From Bacteroidales bacterium (GTDB lineage: Bacteria; Bacteroidota; Bacteroidia; Bacteroidales; UBA7960): a stretch of 22,952 nucleotides of DNA. Position numbers and translations under genes: made by a program. Shown one piece after another: positions 8,355 through 16,967 of the stretch (positions are counted from its first letter, which is position 1; every line of letters begins with the position of its first letter). The notes beneath the pieces were generated by a model. It saw nothing but the letters and a program-made list of their open reading frames with translations, made no database searches and was not told the DNA's origin. The stretch lies in assembly GCA_003557805.1 (NCBI GenBank), contig PWNY01000429.1:1-22952 (forward strand), in the 5' to 3' direction.

Positions 8355-11300
8355 TTACGGTTTTCCGAGCAACTGCAATGCACCTCCCAAAATAATGTGC
8401 ATAACGGCTGCCGTTTTAGTATCAGCAGTATATTCACCCTCTTCCCTGAACTCTGCCTTCTTTATCCTAAAGCCCTCTTTCGCTATCTCCATATAGATCC
8501 GGCTGGATTCAAAGGTGTAGATTTCTCCCCGGCCGGACAGTGTAGTTATGTCATTTTTGTATTTGTATATCAAATTGTTGCGGTCATGAAGCCGGCTGAG
8601 GTAGTAACCGGTTTCAGAAGCATAGAATGAGGCAATTCCCAGGTGTATCCTGGGCTTAACCTTATATGGCGCATCGGCTGTAGGGCAAAAGGTATTGCAA
8701 TTGCCGCACTCGTTGCAGAAATCGGCTATGTTTAGGATCTGGATCCTTTGAGCCAGCGACAGTGTCCCGCTTTCTGATATTGAGGTTTGCCCGTCTTTAT
8801 TCTGCTTTACAGTCTGGATCCCATATCCTGTTGCAGATACCTGATACGGGTAATTTGCCATATTGGGGCATACAGTGACGCAGGTATTGCATAACTGGTT
8901 GCATTGCAGGCAACGTCCTGCCTCCCTTACTATCTCCTCCTTGCCAAGGGGTATCTGTACAATGTCAAAGCTCTTCCTTTGGTCCTGCGGCAACTCCCTG
9001 ATCACCGGTGCAAACTCCCTTACCGCCCTTTTTATCATTAGTTTCCCAGTGTCTGGCTCATTATCTGTTGAAGGCAGGTTCCTGCCGTGCTCAATGCCGG
9101 CGGCCCTGATTATCTCTTCCGCTGCCTTCCTTCCGTCACCAATTGCATTTATGGCGGTGGATGCGCCACGCATTGCGTCTCCTCCGGTGAACACCCTCGC
9201 CTGCCTGCTCAAATAACTGCCATCGGCTGTCTGCAGATCTTCTGCTTCTATAAAGCCTGTCTCCACCTTCTGGCCTGTTGCAGGAATAATGGTATCGCAC
9301 TCTATAAGGAATTCGCTCCCATTTATTTTCACCGGCCTTGGCCTGCCAGAAGAGTCCATGCCCTTTAACTCCATTTTTACCGCCTTCAATGCCTTTACCC
9401 TGCCGTTTTCCCTGATTACTTCAACGGGCCCGCATAGTTCCATGAACCTTATACCTTCCTGCATTGCTGCCTTTATCTCTCCCTGGTCGGCCGGCATCTG
9501 CCTTATTGTTCGCCTGTAAAGTATCACTACCTCTTTATCGGTTAGCCTGGATGCAGTCCGGGCAGCATCCATCGCTGTATTACCGCCCCCGATAATTACA
9601 ACCCTGCTGCCAAGGTCCGGCTTTTCTCCTGCCCTTACACCGAAGAGGAAAGTGAGAGGATCAAGCACTCCCCGGGCGTCAATCCCTTCAATATCCAGCG
9701 GCATCGATTCAGGAGCACCCGGACCAGCAAAGACAAAATCATACTCCTTCCTGATATTTTTAAACCGTTCTTTGTCTACAAAGTGATTGTAGTGAACCTT
9801 AACCCCCAGCGACTCTATTCTTTTTATGTCTTTTTCCAGAGCACCGTCGCTAAGCCTGAAGCCGGGTATTGCAAACCGTACCATTCCGCCCGCCATTGAA
9901 TGCTTTTCGAACACTTCGACTGAAAACCCTGCCAGTGCAAGGTAGTATGCACAGGATAGCCCGGCAGGTCCTGCACCAATAATGGCTGCCTTTTGGCCAT
10001 TATCCCCTGGCCTGCTTAAAACCGGTTCTTCCCGGGTTGATATAAAGCGTTTTACTTCACGGATAAGAAGGGAGTCATCATAATGCACCCTGGTGCATTT
10101 ATTTTGACAGAGGTGGTCGCATATCATGCCCGTCACAGATGGGAAAGGGTTTGTATAGAGTATTACCTCATGCGATTTTAGGAACTCCCCCCTTGAGGCA
10201 AACAGCATATATTCGGGGATATCCTGCTCAGTGGCGCAGGCCTCGCGGCATGGCGCAAATATACAGTCGAATGTGTCAAGTCTTCTACCTGTCTTAATTT
10301 CGGGGGGTAAGAGATACTCCATCTTGTAGCGGCTGCTGCTGATTGTTTCAGCGGAATAGTTTCTCAGGTTTTCCCTTAGGGCTGCTCCTATATCTGCAGG
10401 GGAGGTTCCTTTTGGTGTATCGGTAACCAGCTCATCCGGGCTCTTTGCCCCGCAGTTCTCCATTCTCTTTACTATCTGTTCCAGGTACTGGGGTATTCTC
10501 ATCATACCCCCGGGCTTGAGAAAGTCAGTACATGATGTTACTGTCCTGAAACCACATGCAAGCAGTTCTGCGGCATTGAATGCATCCGCACCGCCGGAGA
10601 AGGAGAGTGACAAAAGGCCGCCGAACTCATCCTGCAGCAAAGATGCGAGCTTCACTGCCAGCGGGTGCAGGGCCCTGCCGCTCATATATACATTTTCCAC
10701 ATCCTCGCTGAATACCTTCTTCTGATTGAGGCACTCAAGGGTGTTGGTAAGTTTAAGGCCAAACTCAAGATCACATTCAATGGCCTTTTCTGATAGCTTC
10801 TTTATTAAACTTACAGCATCGCCAAACTCAGGATCGTGCTGAAAAGCCTGGTCGGGTATAACGGTACTGAAACCGAGCTTTTGGTTGAGCATCTCCCTTA
10901 CTCTTCCTGGTCCCAGCAGTGTCGGGTTTAGTTTCACGTAAGTGTGCAGCCCCCTGCTTTCCATAAGCCATGAGGCTATGGATTCTATCTCACCCGCGGG
11001 GCATCCGTGCATTGTTGATAATGTTATGTTGTTTGATATTACCGGGGGTATGATTACTTCATCAATAGACGGATAAATCTTTCTTAAGGCCTCTTTTTTT
11101 TCTTTTATCTCTTCACTGCAGCTGGCCATTTTGTCAAAATACCACTGCATTTTTTTACTCCGGATCCCTTCAAGATCATAGCCAGCGCTCATGTTGAAAA
11201 GAACACCGGGATCGTCTCCATGTCCAAAATGGTGGTTAAGTACATGTATTATTAACCAGGCGTTCAGGTATTCATCAAAGCTTTGCCTGATATTCAGCTC

Positions 11301-11645
11301 CTGCGACCATTCACAGTTATATCCCTCATCCTGCATGTCTATGCAGGGCTTTGCCACGTCAATTTCATCAAGGACCTGGACTGTTTTCAGTTCAATGTAG
11401 TTGGCGCCCAAAAGCCAGGCTGCAACGATGTTCTGTGCCATCTGGCTGTGCGGGCCTGCTGCTATGCCAACGGGTGTTCTTATCTTTTTACCGAAAACTG
11501 TACTTTCAAGAAGATGTACTTTGTGGGGAGAGTTTATAAAGAAGAGCTCTGAGGGTATACCAAAATAACTACCTTTATTGTCAAGCTCATTAAGTATGAT
11601 GTCAAGGAGTTTGTCGACCGGTACCGGGAATAGCTTGTCGGACAT
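8355..11645 (-). CDS. ygfK: YgfK-like flavin/iron-sulfur oxidoreductase (putative selenate reductase subunit)
   Basis: A 1096-residue multidomain redox protein matching E. coli YgfK (about 1032) along its length. Residues 1-400 resemble a dihydroorotate-dehydrogenase-like flavin barrel (TPVGIAAGPHSQMAQNI, IELKTVQVLD, TLSTMHGCP, VKLNPTLLG, FSGGADAFN). Residues 460-520 carry cysteines 461, 466, 470, 509, 513 and 517, as in the glutamate synthase small-subunit FeS region. An FAD site AIIGAGPAG (554-562), an NAD(P)H site VIIGGGNTAMDAA (683-695) and TGGDAMRGAST (820-830) follow. Two 4Fe-4S motifs lie near the end (C912/C915/C919/C922/C926 and C977/C980/C983/C987). It should be a cytoplasmic NAD(P)H-linked electron carrier. 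The selenate reductase name is historical, and its role with Mo hydroxylases in purine breakdown is more likely. It heads a unit with the PLP gene and has its own candidate promoter. Confidence 0.93.
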   Translation of the reverse strand: MSDKLFPVPVDKLLDIILNELDNKGSYFGIPSELFFINSPHKVHLLESTVFGKKIRTPVGIAAGPHSQMAQNIVAAWLLGANYIELKTVQVLDEIDVAKPCIDMQDEGYNCEWSQELNIRQSFDEYLNAWLIIHVLNHHFGHGDDPGVLFNMSAGYDLEGIRSKKMQWYFDKMASCSEEIKEKKEALRKIYPSIDEVIIPPVISNNITLSTMHGCPAGEIESIASWLMESRGLHTYVKLNPTLLGPGRVREMLNQKLGFSTVIPDQAFQHDPEFGDAVSLIKKLSEKAIECDLEFGLKLTNTLECLNQKKVFSEDVENVYMSGRALHPLAVKLASLLQDEFGGLLSLSFSGGADAFNAAELLACGFRTVTSCTDFLKPGGMMRIPQYLEQIVKRMENCGAKSPDELVTDTPKGTSPADIGAALRENLRNYSAETISSSRYKMEYLLPPEIKTGRRLDTFDCIFAPCREACATEQDIPEYMLFASRGEFLKSHEVILYTNPFPSVTGMICDHLCQNKCTRVHYDDSLLIREVKRFISTREEPVLSRPGDNGQKAAIIGAGPAGLSCAYYLALAGFSVEVFEKHSMAGGMVRFAIPGFRLSDGALEKDIKRIESLGVKVHYNHFVDKERFKNIRKEYDFVFAGPGAPESMPLDIEGIDARGVLDPLTFLFGVRAGEKPDLGSRVVIIGGGNTAMDAARTASRLTDKEVVILYRRTIRQMPADQGEIKAAMQEGIRFMELCGPVEVIRENGRVKALKAVKMELKGMDSSGRPRPVKINGSEFLIECDTIIPATGQKVETGFIEAEDLQTADGSYLSRQARVFTGGDAMRGASTAINAIGDGRKAAEEIIRAAGIEHGRNLPSTDNEPDTGKLMIKRAVREFAPVIRELPQDQRKSFDIVQIPLGKEEIVREAGRCLQCNQLCNTCVTVCPNMANYPYQVSATGYGIQTVKQNKDGQTSISESGTLSLAQRIQILNIADFCNECGNCNTFCPTADAPYKVKPRIHLGIASFYASETGYYLSRLHDRNNLIYKYKNDITTLSGRGEIYTFESSRIYMEIAKEGFRIKKAEFREEGEYTADTKTAAVMHIILGGALQLLGKP

Positions 11646-11686
11646 GCGCTTTTAGAATTTATGGCTGAAACAGGGTAGCTTTCTGT

Positions 11687-11694
11687 CAAAAATA
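11687..11694 (-). promoter_or_regulatory. Candidate -7 box for ygfK
   Basis: The minus strand reads TATTTTTG, an exact TAnnTTTG, with TTTT (11719-11716) 21 bases upstream as a 3-of-4 match to the -33 TTTG. Predicted transcription start is near 11680, about 35 bases before the ygfK ATG. It lies inside the 67-base divergent gap shared with mocA, whose own plus-strand candidate is TAGCTTTC (11676-11683). The two promoters would overlap almost completely. Confidence 0.5.
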
Positions 11695-11712
11695 TGAAAT
11701 GTTTTCAATAAG

Positions 11713-12324
11713 ATGAAAATTGATTTTGATGCAGTTATACTTGCCGCGGGAAGTTCTGAAAGGATGGGAAGGCCGAAACTCTCCCTGGCCCTGGACAACG
11801 GCATTAGCTTTGCAGAACAGTGTGCCCGGCTTTATGCTGGTTTTGGTTGCAGGCGGATTGTGATGGTAGTTAACCAGGATGGTATGGATTGGCTTGAAAT
11901 GAAGGGGCAAAAAATACCGCCTGAAGTTGTTGCTGTACTAAACCAATACGTCTTAAAAGGCAAACTGTTCTCACTGCAGTGCGGGCTCAGGGCACTTGAC
12001 GATGCAGAAAAAAGCGTCTTTGTTCACAATGTGGACAACCCTTTTATAACCCGGGGTATATTGTCCTGGCTGGTTTCCTTTGCAGGCAGGGCGGACTGTA
12101 TAAGGCCATACTGTGCCGGGCAATACGGCAGCCCGGTGCTGATATCACCACAGGCAGCAAGAAAATTGATGATGGCAGGTGAATACGGCATACCGCTCAG
12201 GGAACACCTGCACAGGTCAGACTGCATTTTTGCTGAAACTGAAAGACCGGAGGTGCTGGCAAACATAAACACCCCGGCTGATTACATGCGTTATATCAGC
12301 TGTGCCGGGAGTAAAGACGCATAA
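11713..12324 (+). CDS. mocA: MocA/MobA-like molybdenum cofactor nucleotidyltransferase
   Basis: A 203-residue NTP-transferase-fold protein. It has the signature loop LAAGSSERMGRPK (10-22), a metal-binding aspartate in NVDNP (D108; the family usually reads D-Q-P), GQYGSPVLI (136-144) and a C-terminal NINTPADY (184-191). The family transfers CMP or GMP to molybdopterin; the xanthine-dehydrogenase-associated MocA makes the cytosine dinucleotide cofactor used by such hydroxylases. Its position between ygfK and xdhB supports that role, since E. coli mocA also lies beside xdhD. It is on the opposite strand to its neighbours: divergent from ygfK by 67 bases and convergent with xdhB, overlapping that gene's last 29 bases. 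Cytidylyl versus other specificity is inferred from context. Confidence 0.85.
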   Translation: MKIDFDAVILAAGSSERMGRPKLSLALDNGISFAEQCARLYAGFGCRRIVMVVNQDGMDWLEMKGQKIPPEVVAVLNQYVLKGKLFSLQCGLRALDDAEKSVFVHNVDNPFITRGILSWLVSFAGRADCIRPYCAGQYGSPVLISPQAARKLMMAGEYGIPLREHLHRSDCIFAETERPEVLANINTPADYMRYISCAGSKDA

Positions 12325-14554
12325 GGACCTTTTCGGGTGTGAGCGGTGCGTTGAAGTCCGGGCGGTATGAAGGGTTGAACGCGGTTATGGCGTTTTGCAG
12401 GGCAAAATATGTACCTATACCATACATCAGGGGTGGCTCCCCAATGGCCTTTGAACGCAGGATGGCCTTCCGGTGTCCGCGGGATGGAAGAGGAGTGCAG
12501 TTCACTTCAAGGGGCGCAGAATATATATCAGGGACCTTGTATGTGGAAAGGCTGTTTGACAGGTAACGTCCATTTTTATCCCATGCAAGCTCTTCCATTG
12601 TCATCCACCCTATGCCCTGCATAAGGGCCCCTTCTACCTGTCCCAAATCAATTTCCGGGTTCATGCTGCTGCCGAAATCATGTGCAATATTCACACTCTC
12701 AACAGTGTATGTGCCTCTTAAACAGTCTACAATAACAGTTACGAATGCCACTCCGTAAACATGATAGGCAAAGGGCTGGCCTTTTGCAATTGATTTGTCG
12801 AATTCAACACCCGGGGTGGCATAGTGACCCTGCTCCGAAAGGCACACCCTCTCCCTGTATGCATCCTTTACTGCTTCTTCCCACAAAATCCCGGCAGGTT
12901 TGCCATTAAGCATGACCCCTTTTTCACCGATAGTAACATCTGAACTCTTTGTGCCCAGCTTTTTAGCTACCGCATTTTTCAACCTTGACACCAGCCTGGA
13001 GCATGCAATTTCTGCGGCCTTTCCATTGAGATCGGCCCCCGAACTGGCCGCCGTGGGTGAAGTGTTGCTTACCCTGGTGGTATTGGTAGTCTCTATCTTT
13101 ATGCGGGCCGGGTCTATAGAAAGGGCTTTTGCAACAACCTGCACTATTTTGGTGTTGACACCCTGTCCCATCTCAACTGCCCCGGTGCTCACACCAACGC
13201 TGCCATCCTGGTATATATGGACCAGGGCCCTTGCCTGGTTCATTTGTTTGTTGGTGAAAGATATACCAAAGCATACAGGCATCATTGCCATGCCCTTTTT
13301 TTGCACCCTGTTTTTTTTGTTGAATGTACGGATTTCACTGGCCAGCTCTGAGACCCTGAACTCTTTTGAAGCAATGCGGTAGCACTTTTTGATGCTTGCA
13401 CCTGTTGCCTTCTGCCCGTACTGGAAAAGGTCGCCGTTCCGCAAAAAGTTTTTCTCCTGTATGGTTCTGGCTTCTGTTCCCAGTTCATGTGCCGCCCTGG
13501 CGATCGCTGATTCGATTACGAACATCCCCTGCGGACCCCCAAACCCCCTGAATGCGGTATTTGGGGGCAGGTTGGTCTTACAACTGTAGGCCGTTACCTG
13601 GGTATTGGGTATATAATAGGCATTGGTCGAATGGAACAGGCTGCGGTCAAGTATTGCCGGTGACAGGTCGGCAGCAGCGCCTCCGTTCTGGTAAAGCCTT
13701 GCCTGGTAGGCAAGTATCCTGAGATCTGCAGAAAGCCCAATCTTGAAATCCGCACTGTACGGGTGTCTCTTGCCTGTCATCATCATGTCGTCAAGCCGGT
13801 GCAGCACAAGTTTAACGGGCTTGTTGAGTTTAACAACGGCCAGGGCTGCCATGCAGGCATAGGCGGTTGCCTGGTCCTCCTTGCCACCAAAACCGCCACC
13901 CAGCCTGTTAACATCAACCTCAATCAAATGCATTGGCAAACCAAGCACTGCCGCAGCAGTTTTCTGGACATGCGTGGGCCCCTGTGTGGATGAAACTATC
14001 CTGATACTGCCCTTCTCTCCGGGGTATGCATAAGATGCCTGCCCCTCAATATACATGTGTTCCTGGCCTCCTGATTCACAATTGCCTTCAAAAACGTATT
14101 CGCACTCTTCCAATGCCTTTTTGATATCCCCGCTGCTGAATGTCTGTGGGGGTGACAGGAACATAGACTTTTCAAAAGCATGCCTGGCATCTGTTATGGG
14201 TTCCAGCTCCTCAATTTCAATATGGATAAGTTTACGGGCCTTCCTTGCCGTTGCCTCATCGCTGGCCACTATCAGGGCCACAGGTTGCCCGATGAACTCA
14301 ACCTTGTCTTCGGCAAACAGGGGCTCATCCGGTATAACGCCACCTATCTGGTTTTCCCCGGGTATGTCCGGGGCAGTTAGAACTGCCTGCACTCCCCTGA
14401 GATTTGTTGCATGTGAAGTGTCAAGCCGTTTTATGACACCGTGGGCTGAAGGGGAGGGAAAAACAACCGCATGAAGTGTGCCGCCGGTTTCAGGAATGTC
14501 GTCTACGTATAGCGACTCACCCCTGACGTGTGATATGGAGTCAATGTTTTTCAT
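12296..14554 (-). CDS. xdhB: Xanthine-dehydrogenase-type molybdopterin-binding subunit
   Basis: A 752-residue Mo-cofactor subunit of the xanthine dehydrogenase family. Motifs, numbered from the ATG at 14554: RLGGGFGGKEDQ (about 218-229), AFRGFGGPQG (R336), EMGQGVNTK (461-469) and AIGEPPL with candidate catalytic base E706. By hand alignment the position of bovine Glu802 reads Asp (HRLDDMMMTG, about D255), a change I cannot weigh without an alignment. A GTG at 14584 would add ten residues (N-terminus VTSLSACYR), but ATG at 14554 directly precedes the conserved KNIDSISHVRGESLYVDD start. The gene overlaps the xdhA stop by 14 bases, a sign of coupled translation. Its 3' end overlaps the convergent mocA by 29 bases. 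With the neighbouring FeS/FAD subunit it should form a complete hydroxylase on a purine or another N-heterocycle. Confidence 0.9.
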   Translation of the reverse strand: MKNIDSISHVRGESLYVDDIPETGGTLHAVVFPSPSAHGVIKRLDTSHATNLRGVQAVLTAPDIPGENQIGGVIPDEPLFAEDKVEFIGQPVALIVASDEATARKARKLIHIEIEELEPITDARHAFEKSMFLSPPQTFSSGDIKKALEECEYVFEGNCESGGQEHMYIEGQASYAYPGEKGSIRIVSSTQGPTHVQKTAAAVLGLPMHLIEVDVNRLGGGFGGKEDQATAYACMAALAVVKLNKPVKLVLHRLDDMMMTGKRHPYSADFKIGLSADLRILAYQARLYQNGGAAADLSPAILDRSLFHSTNAYYIPNTQVTAYSCKTNLPPNTAFRGFGGPQGMFVIESAIARAAHELGTEARTIQEKNFLRNGDLFQYGQKATGASIKKCYRIASKEFRVSELASEIRTFNKKNRVQKKGMAMMPVCFGISFTNKQMNQARALVHIYQDGSVGVSTGAVEMGQGVNTKIVQVVAKALSIDPARIKIETTNTTRVSNTSPTAASSGADLNGKAAEIACSRLVSRLKNAVAKKLGTKSSDVTIGEKGVMLNGKPAGILWEEAVKDAYRERVCLSEQGHYATPGVEFDKSIAKGQPFAYHVYGVAFVTVIVDCLRGTYTVESVNIAHDFGSSMNPEIDLGQVEGALMQGIGWMTMEELAWDKNGRYLSNSLSTYKVPDIYSAPLEVNCTPLPSRGHRKAILRSKAIGEPPLMYGIGTYFALQNAITAFNPSYRPDFNAPLTPEKVLMRLYSRHS

Positions 14555-15974
14555 CCTGTAACAAGCGCTCAATGAGGTTACCACTTTTTGTATATTCTGG
14601 AAATAGCACAGTGAAATGGGCTGCCAGAAGCTGCCTTGCCAGCAATCTTTTATACTCCTTGCTGCCCCTGATGTCGCTTATGGGAGAAATCTCTTCCTGG
14701 AGCACCTGGTTACACTCAAGTATTGTTTCAACCCCGGGCCTGCGGCCATTCAAAAAGCTGGAACATTTATCAAGGAAAAGGGGTACGGGTGCGACACCAC
14801 CCATGGTCAGCCTTACATCCTGCAGTATGCCTTTTGTTAGCCTGGCAGACATGGCTGAATTCACACTTGCAATATCCAGCATCCTTCTCTTGCTGACTTT
14901 TTCAAAGTTGAACAAAAGATCTGCCTTAGTGGCCCTGAAGTGCAGCTGTTTTACTATTTCTCCTTCATGCAGGTCAAGCTCCTTGTATCCCCTGTACAGG
15001 TCCTTAAGGGGGATGGAGCGCTCTCCCTCCTTATTTGGGTCCTTTATGTCGATATGGGCATCCAGTGCCATGAAAAAGATCACAAGGTCGGCAATAGGTG
15101 AGGCGTTGCAGATATTGCCACCTATTGTGCCCATATTTCTAACGGGTTCTGAGGAGATAAGCCTGAAGTATTCATAAAGCCGCGGGATCTTTGTCTTAAG
15201 CAGCTGGGAGTTCATTATACCGGAGGCAGTAACTGAGGCCCCGATAATAATCCTGTCATTCGTGAGCCTTATCTCTTTCAGCTCTTTGTCGTCAAAAAGC
15301 AACAAAGTATCCGACTCACTTGTCTCGTCCGGCTTCTGCACCAGTATATCAGTGCCCCCGGCAATAACAGTACTGCCAGTTGCGTCAGTTTGGGCAGGTG
15401 GATCGATTGCTGCAAGCCTCTCGGGTATTGATGTGAAATACGAGGGCAGAAACCCCCTGCTTACCAGCCAGCCCAGGGGGTTGTCCAGGTTCTTGTCCCG
15501 GATTATTTCGGAAATTGTTTCTGCAGCCCTTTCTATTGATTTGTAACCGGTACACCTGCATATATTGCCGCTCATAGCCTCTATTGCCCTGGCAGGTAGT
15601 GGGGGCTGGTTCTGAAGGCTGAATGCGGTAAGTGACATTACAAACCCTGGTGTGCAGAATCCGCACTGGGTGCCTCCATTGTCAGCTATAGCCTTTTGTG
15701 CCGGGGACAGCTCCCTGCAGTTGATACCCTCTATAGTGACTATATGTTTGCCATGTGCGTTTCCCAGGGGGCTGAGGCAGGAAACTATGCTGCGGTATTC
15801 AATACGGCCATTTTTAAGCCTTCCCTCCAGTACTGTGCATGCACCACAGTCACCTTCACGGCAACCGGACTTTGTGCCCACAAGGCGCTCGTGCCTGCGT
15901 ATGAAATCAAGCAGGCTGCTGCCCGCAGCTGCTTCTGTATTTATTTCCCTTTCATTGAGAATAAAGGAGACCAT
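14541..15974 (-). CDS. xdhA: Xanthine-dehydrogenase-type [2Fe-2S]/FAD subunit
   Basis: A 477-residue small subunit fusing the iron-sulfur and FAD parts of a xanthine dehydrogenase. Residues 1-155 bind two [2Fe-2S] clusters: C38, C43, C46 and C66, then C104, C107, C139 and C141 (QCGFCTPGF...CRCTGY). From about 180 to the end is the FAD domain: IAGGTD (205-210) and GTIGGNICNASPIAD (282-296), followed by the CO-dehydrogenase-type C-terminal domain. It passes electrons from the Mo subunit encoded next to FAD and NAD+. It starts 18 bases after the mscS stop and overlaps the xdhB start. The name follows the convention for two-subunit bacterial enzymes, where XdhA carries FeS and FAD. It could also serve the FAD-less hydroxylase at 1906-4494, as a separate FAD subunit (YgfM) is encoded beside XdhD in E. 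coli. Confidence 0.92.
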   Translation of the reverse strand: MVSFILNEREINTEAAAGSSLLDFIRRHERLVGTKSGCREGDCGACTVLEGRLKNGRIEYRSIVSCLSPLGNAHGKHIVTIEGINCRELSPAQKAIADNGGTQCGFCTPGFVMSLTAFSLQNQPPLPARAIEAMSGNICRCTGYKSIERAAETISEIIRDKNLDNPLGWLVSRGFLPSYFTSIPERLAAIDPPAQTDATGSTVIAGGTDILVQKPDETSESDTLLLFDDKELKEIRLTNDRIIIGASVTASGIMNSQLLKTKIPRLYEYFRLISSEPVRNMGTIGGNICNASPIADLVIFFMALDAHIDIKDPNKEGERSIPLKDLYRGYKELDLHEGEIVKQLHFRATKADLLFNFEKVSKRRMLDIASVNSAMSARLTKGILQDVRLTMGGVAPVPLFLDKCSSFLNGRRPGVETILECNQVLQEEISPISDIRGSKEYKRLLARQLLAAHFTVLFPEYTKSGNLIERLLQDEKH

Positions 15975-15992
15975 GCCGGGTTTCTGTAATCC

Positions 15993-16835
15993 TTACTGCT
16001 GCTTTGACAGGTGCACATCCATTTGTGGGAATGGTATGTTTATTCCCTCCCTGTTGAAAGCATCATATACCTTCTCGTGTATTGCAAAGTTCAGAGGCCA
16101 GAAGTCTGAAGACTTGGCCCATGCCCTGACAGTGATATCAACAGAGCTGTCATTGAGCTCCGACAAAAAGATCATGGGAGCAGGGTCCTTCAGCACCCTT
16201 GGATCCTGATCCAGTATCTGCTTCAGGATTTTTTGCGCTTTCTGGAAGCTGTCACCATAGGCAATGCCAAAAACCCACTGGGCACGCCTGGTATCCTTCA
16301 CTGAATAATTTGTTACCGCTCCTGTTGACAGGCCACCGTTTGGTATAGTGATTATAATGTTATCAGGTGTCTGCAATACAGTGTTGAATATCTGGATATC
16401 CATAACAGTACCCATAAAACCCTGTGCCTCAATAAAATCACCCACCTTAAATGGCTTGATTATAAGTATCAGCACACCCCCGGCAAAGTTCTGCAGTGTT
16501 CCTGATAATGCCAGACCCACTGCAAGACCGGCGGCTCCAAGGATTGCAATGAAGGAGGTCATTGGCACCCCGGCATAGGTAAGTATGCTAACTACCACCA
16601 GAATCTTTAGAAGAGCGCTGACAATGCTTTTGAGAAACCCCCTCAGTGAAGGGTTTATTTCACGCTTTTCAAGGGAAGAATAGAACATCCTGCTGATTTT
16701 TCCGGCAAGCCACAAACCTATAATCAGAAGTACGACCGCGGTAATGAACCTTATCCCGTAGGAGGCGATCAGGCTACCTGCTGATTCAAGCAGGCTTTCC
16801 AGGCTAAATTGGGAATTCAGTAATGGTTTCATCAT
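15993..16835 (-). CDS. MscS-family mechanosensitive channel
   Basis: A 280-residue small-conductance mechanosensitive channel of minimal MscS type, a cytoplasmic-membrane heptamer that releases ions on hypo-osmotic shock. Three membrane helices are visible at about 28-48, 70-90 and 93-125. The third is the Gly/Ala-rich pore helix (GAAGLAVGLALSGTLQNFAGG), followed by the beta-domain signature KPFKVGDFIE (127-136), IPNG (164-167) and VTNYS. Length matches E. coli MscS (286). Two ATG codons are adjacent, so the start is uncertain by one residue. It is the first gene of the unit leading into xdhA (18-base gap). That placement is more likely shared promoter use than shared function. Confidence 0.93.
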   Translation of the reverse strand: MMKPLLNSQFSLESLLESAGSLIASYGIRFITAVVLLIIGLWLAGKISRMFYSSLEKREINPSLRGFLKSIVSALLKILVVVSILTYAGVPMTSFIAILGAAGLAVGLALSGTLQNFAGGVLILIIKPFKVGDFIEAQGFMGTVMDIQIFNTVLQTPDNIIITIPNGGLSTGAVTNYSVKDTRRAQWVFGIAYGDSFQKAQKILKQILDQDPRVLKDPAPMIFLSELNDSSVDITVRAWAKSSDFWPLNFAIHEKVYDAFNREGINIPFPQMDVHLSKQQ

Positions 16836-16967
16836 ACAGGAGTTTAGATTATACGGTTGGTGAATACAAACAAATATATGTTAATTTTATTCAGTATCAT
16901 AATTAATTCATCCGGAACTTATTTACAATGGCTATATTTGGGTTTTGCTGAAAAACCTCTCTTGTCA
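16836..16967. promoter_or_regulatory. Divergent promoter region between mscS and the symporter
   Basis: A 132-base AT-rich spacer if the symporter starts at 16968. It holds two exact TAnnTTTG boxes pointing outward. On the minus strand TATATTTG (16878-16871) lies about 36 bases before the mscS ATG; on the plus strand TATATTTG (16933-16940) lies about 28 bases before the symporter ATG. Neither has a clear TTTG -33 element at the usual 19-21 base spacing. The plus-strand box is the main reason to reject the upstream TTG at 16857 as symporter start. Confidence 0.5.

Noticed and set aside
7941..8630. A 229-codon plus-strand open frame across the ygfK/PLP gene junction
   Set aside because: Antisense to two well-supported genes; the translation is cysteine- and tyrosine-rich and low in sense, typical of a shadow frame.
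14530..15177. A 215-codon plus-strand open frame
   Set aside because: Fully antisense to the conserved FAD domain of xdhA; no recognisable motif.
16857..16967. N-terminal 37-residue extension of the symporter from a TTG codon
   Set aside because: An exact -7 promoter box lies inside it, and the conserved family N-terminus begins at ATG 16968.
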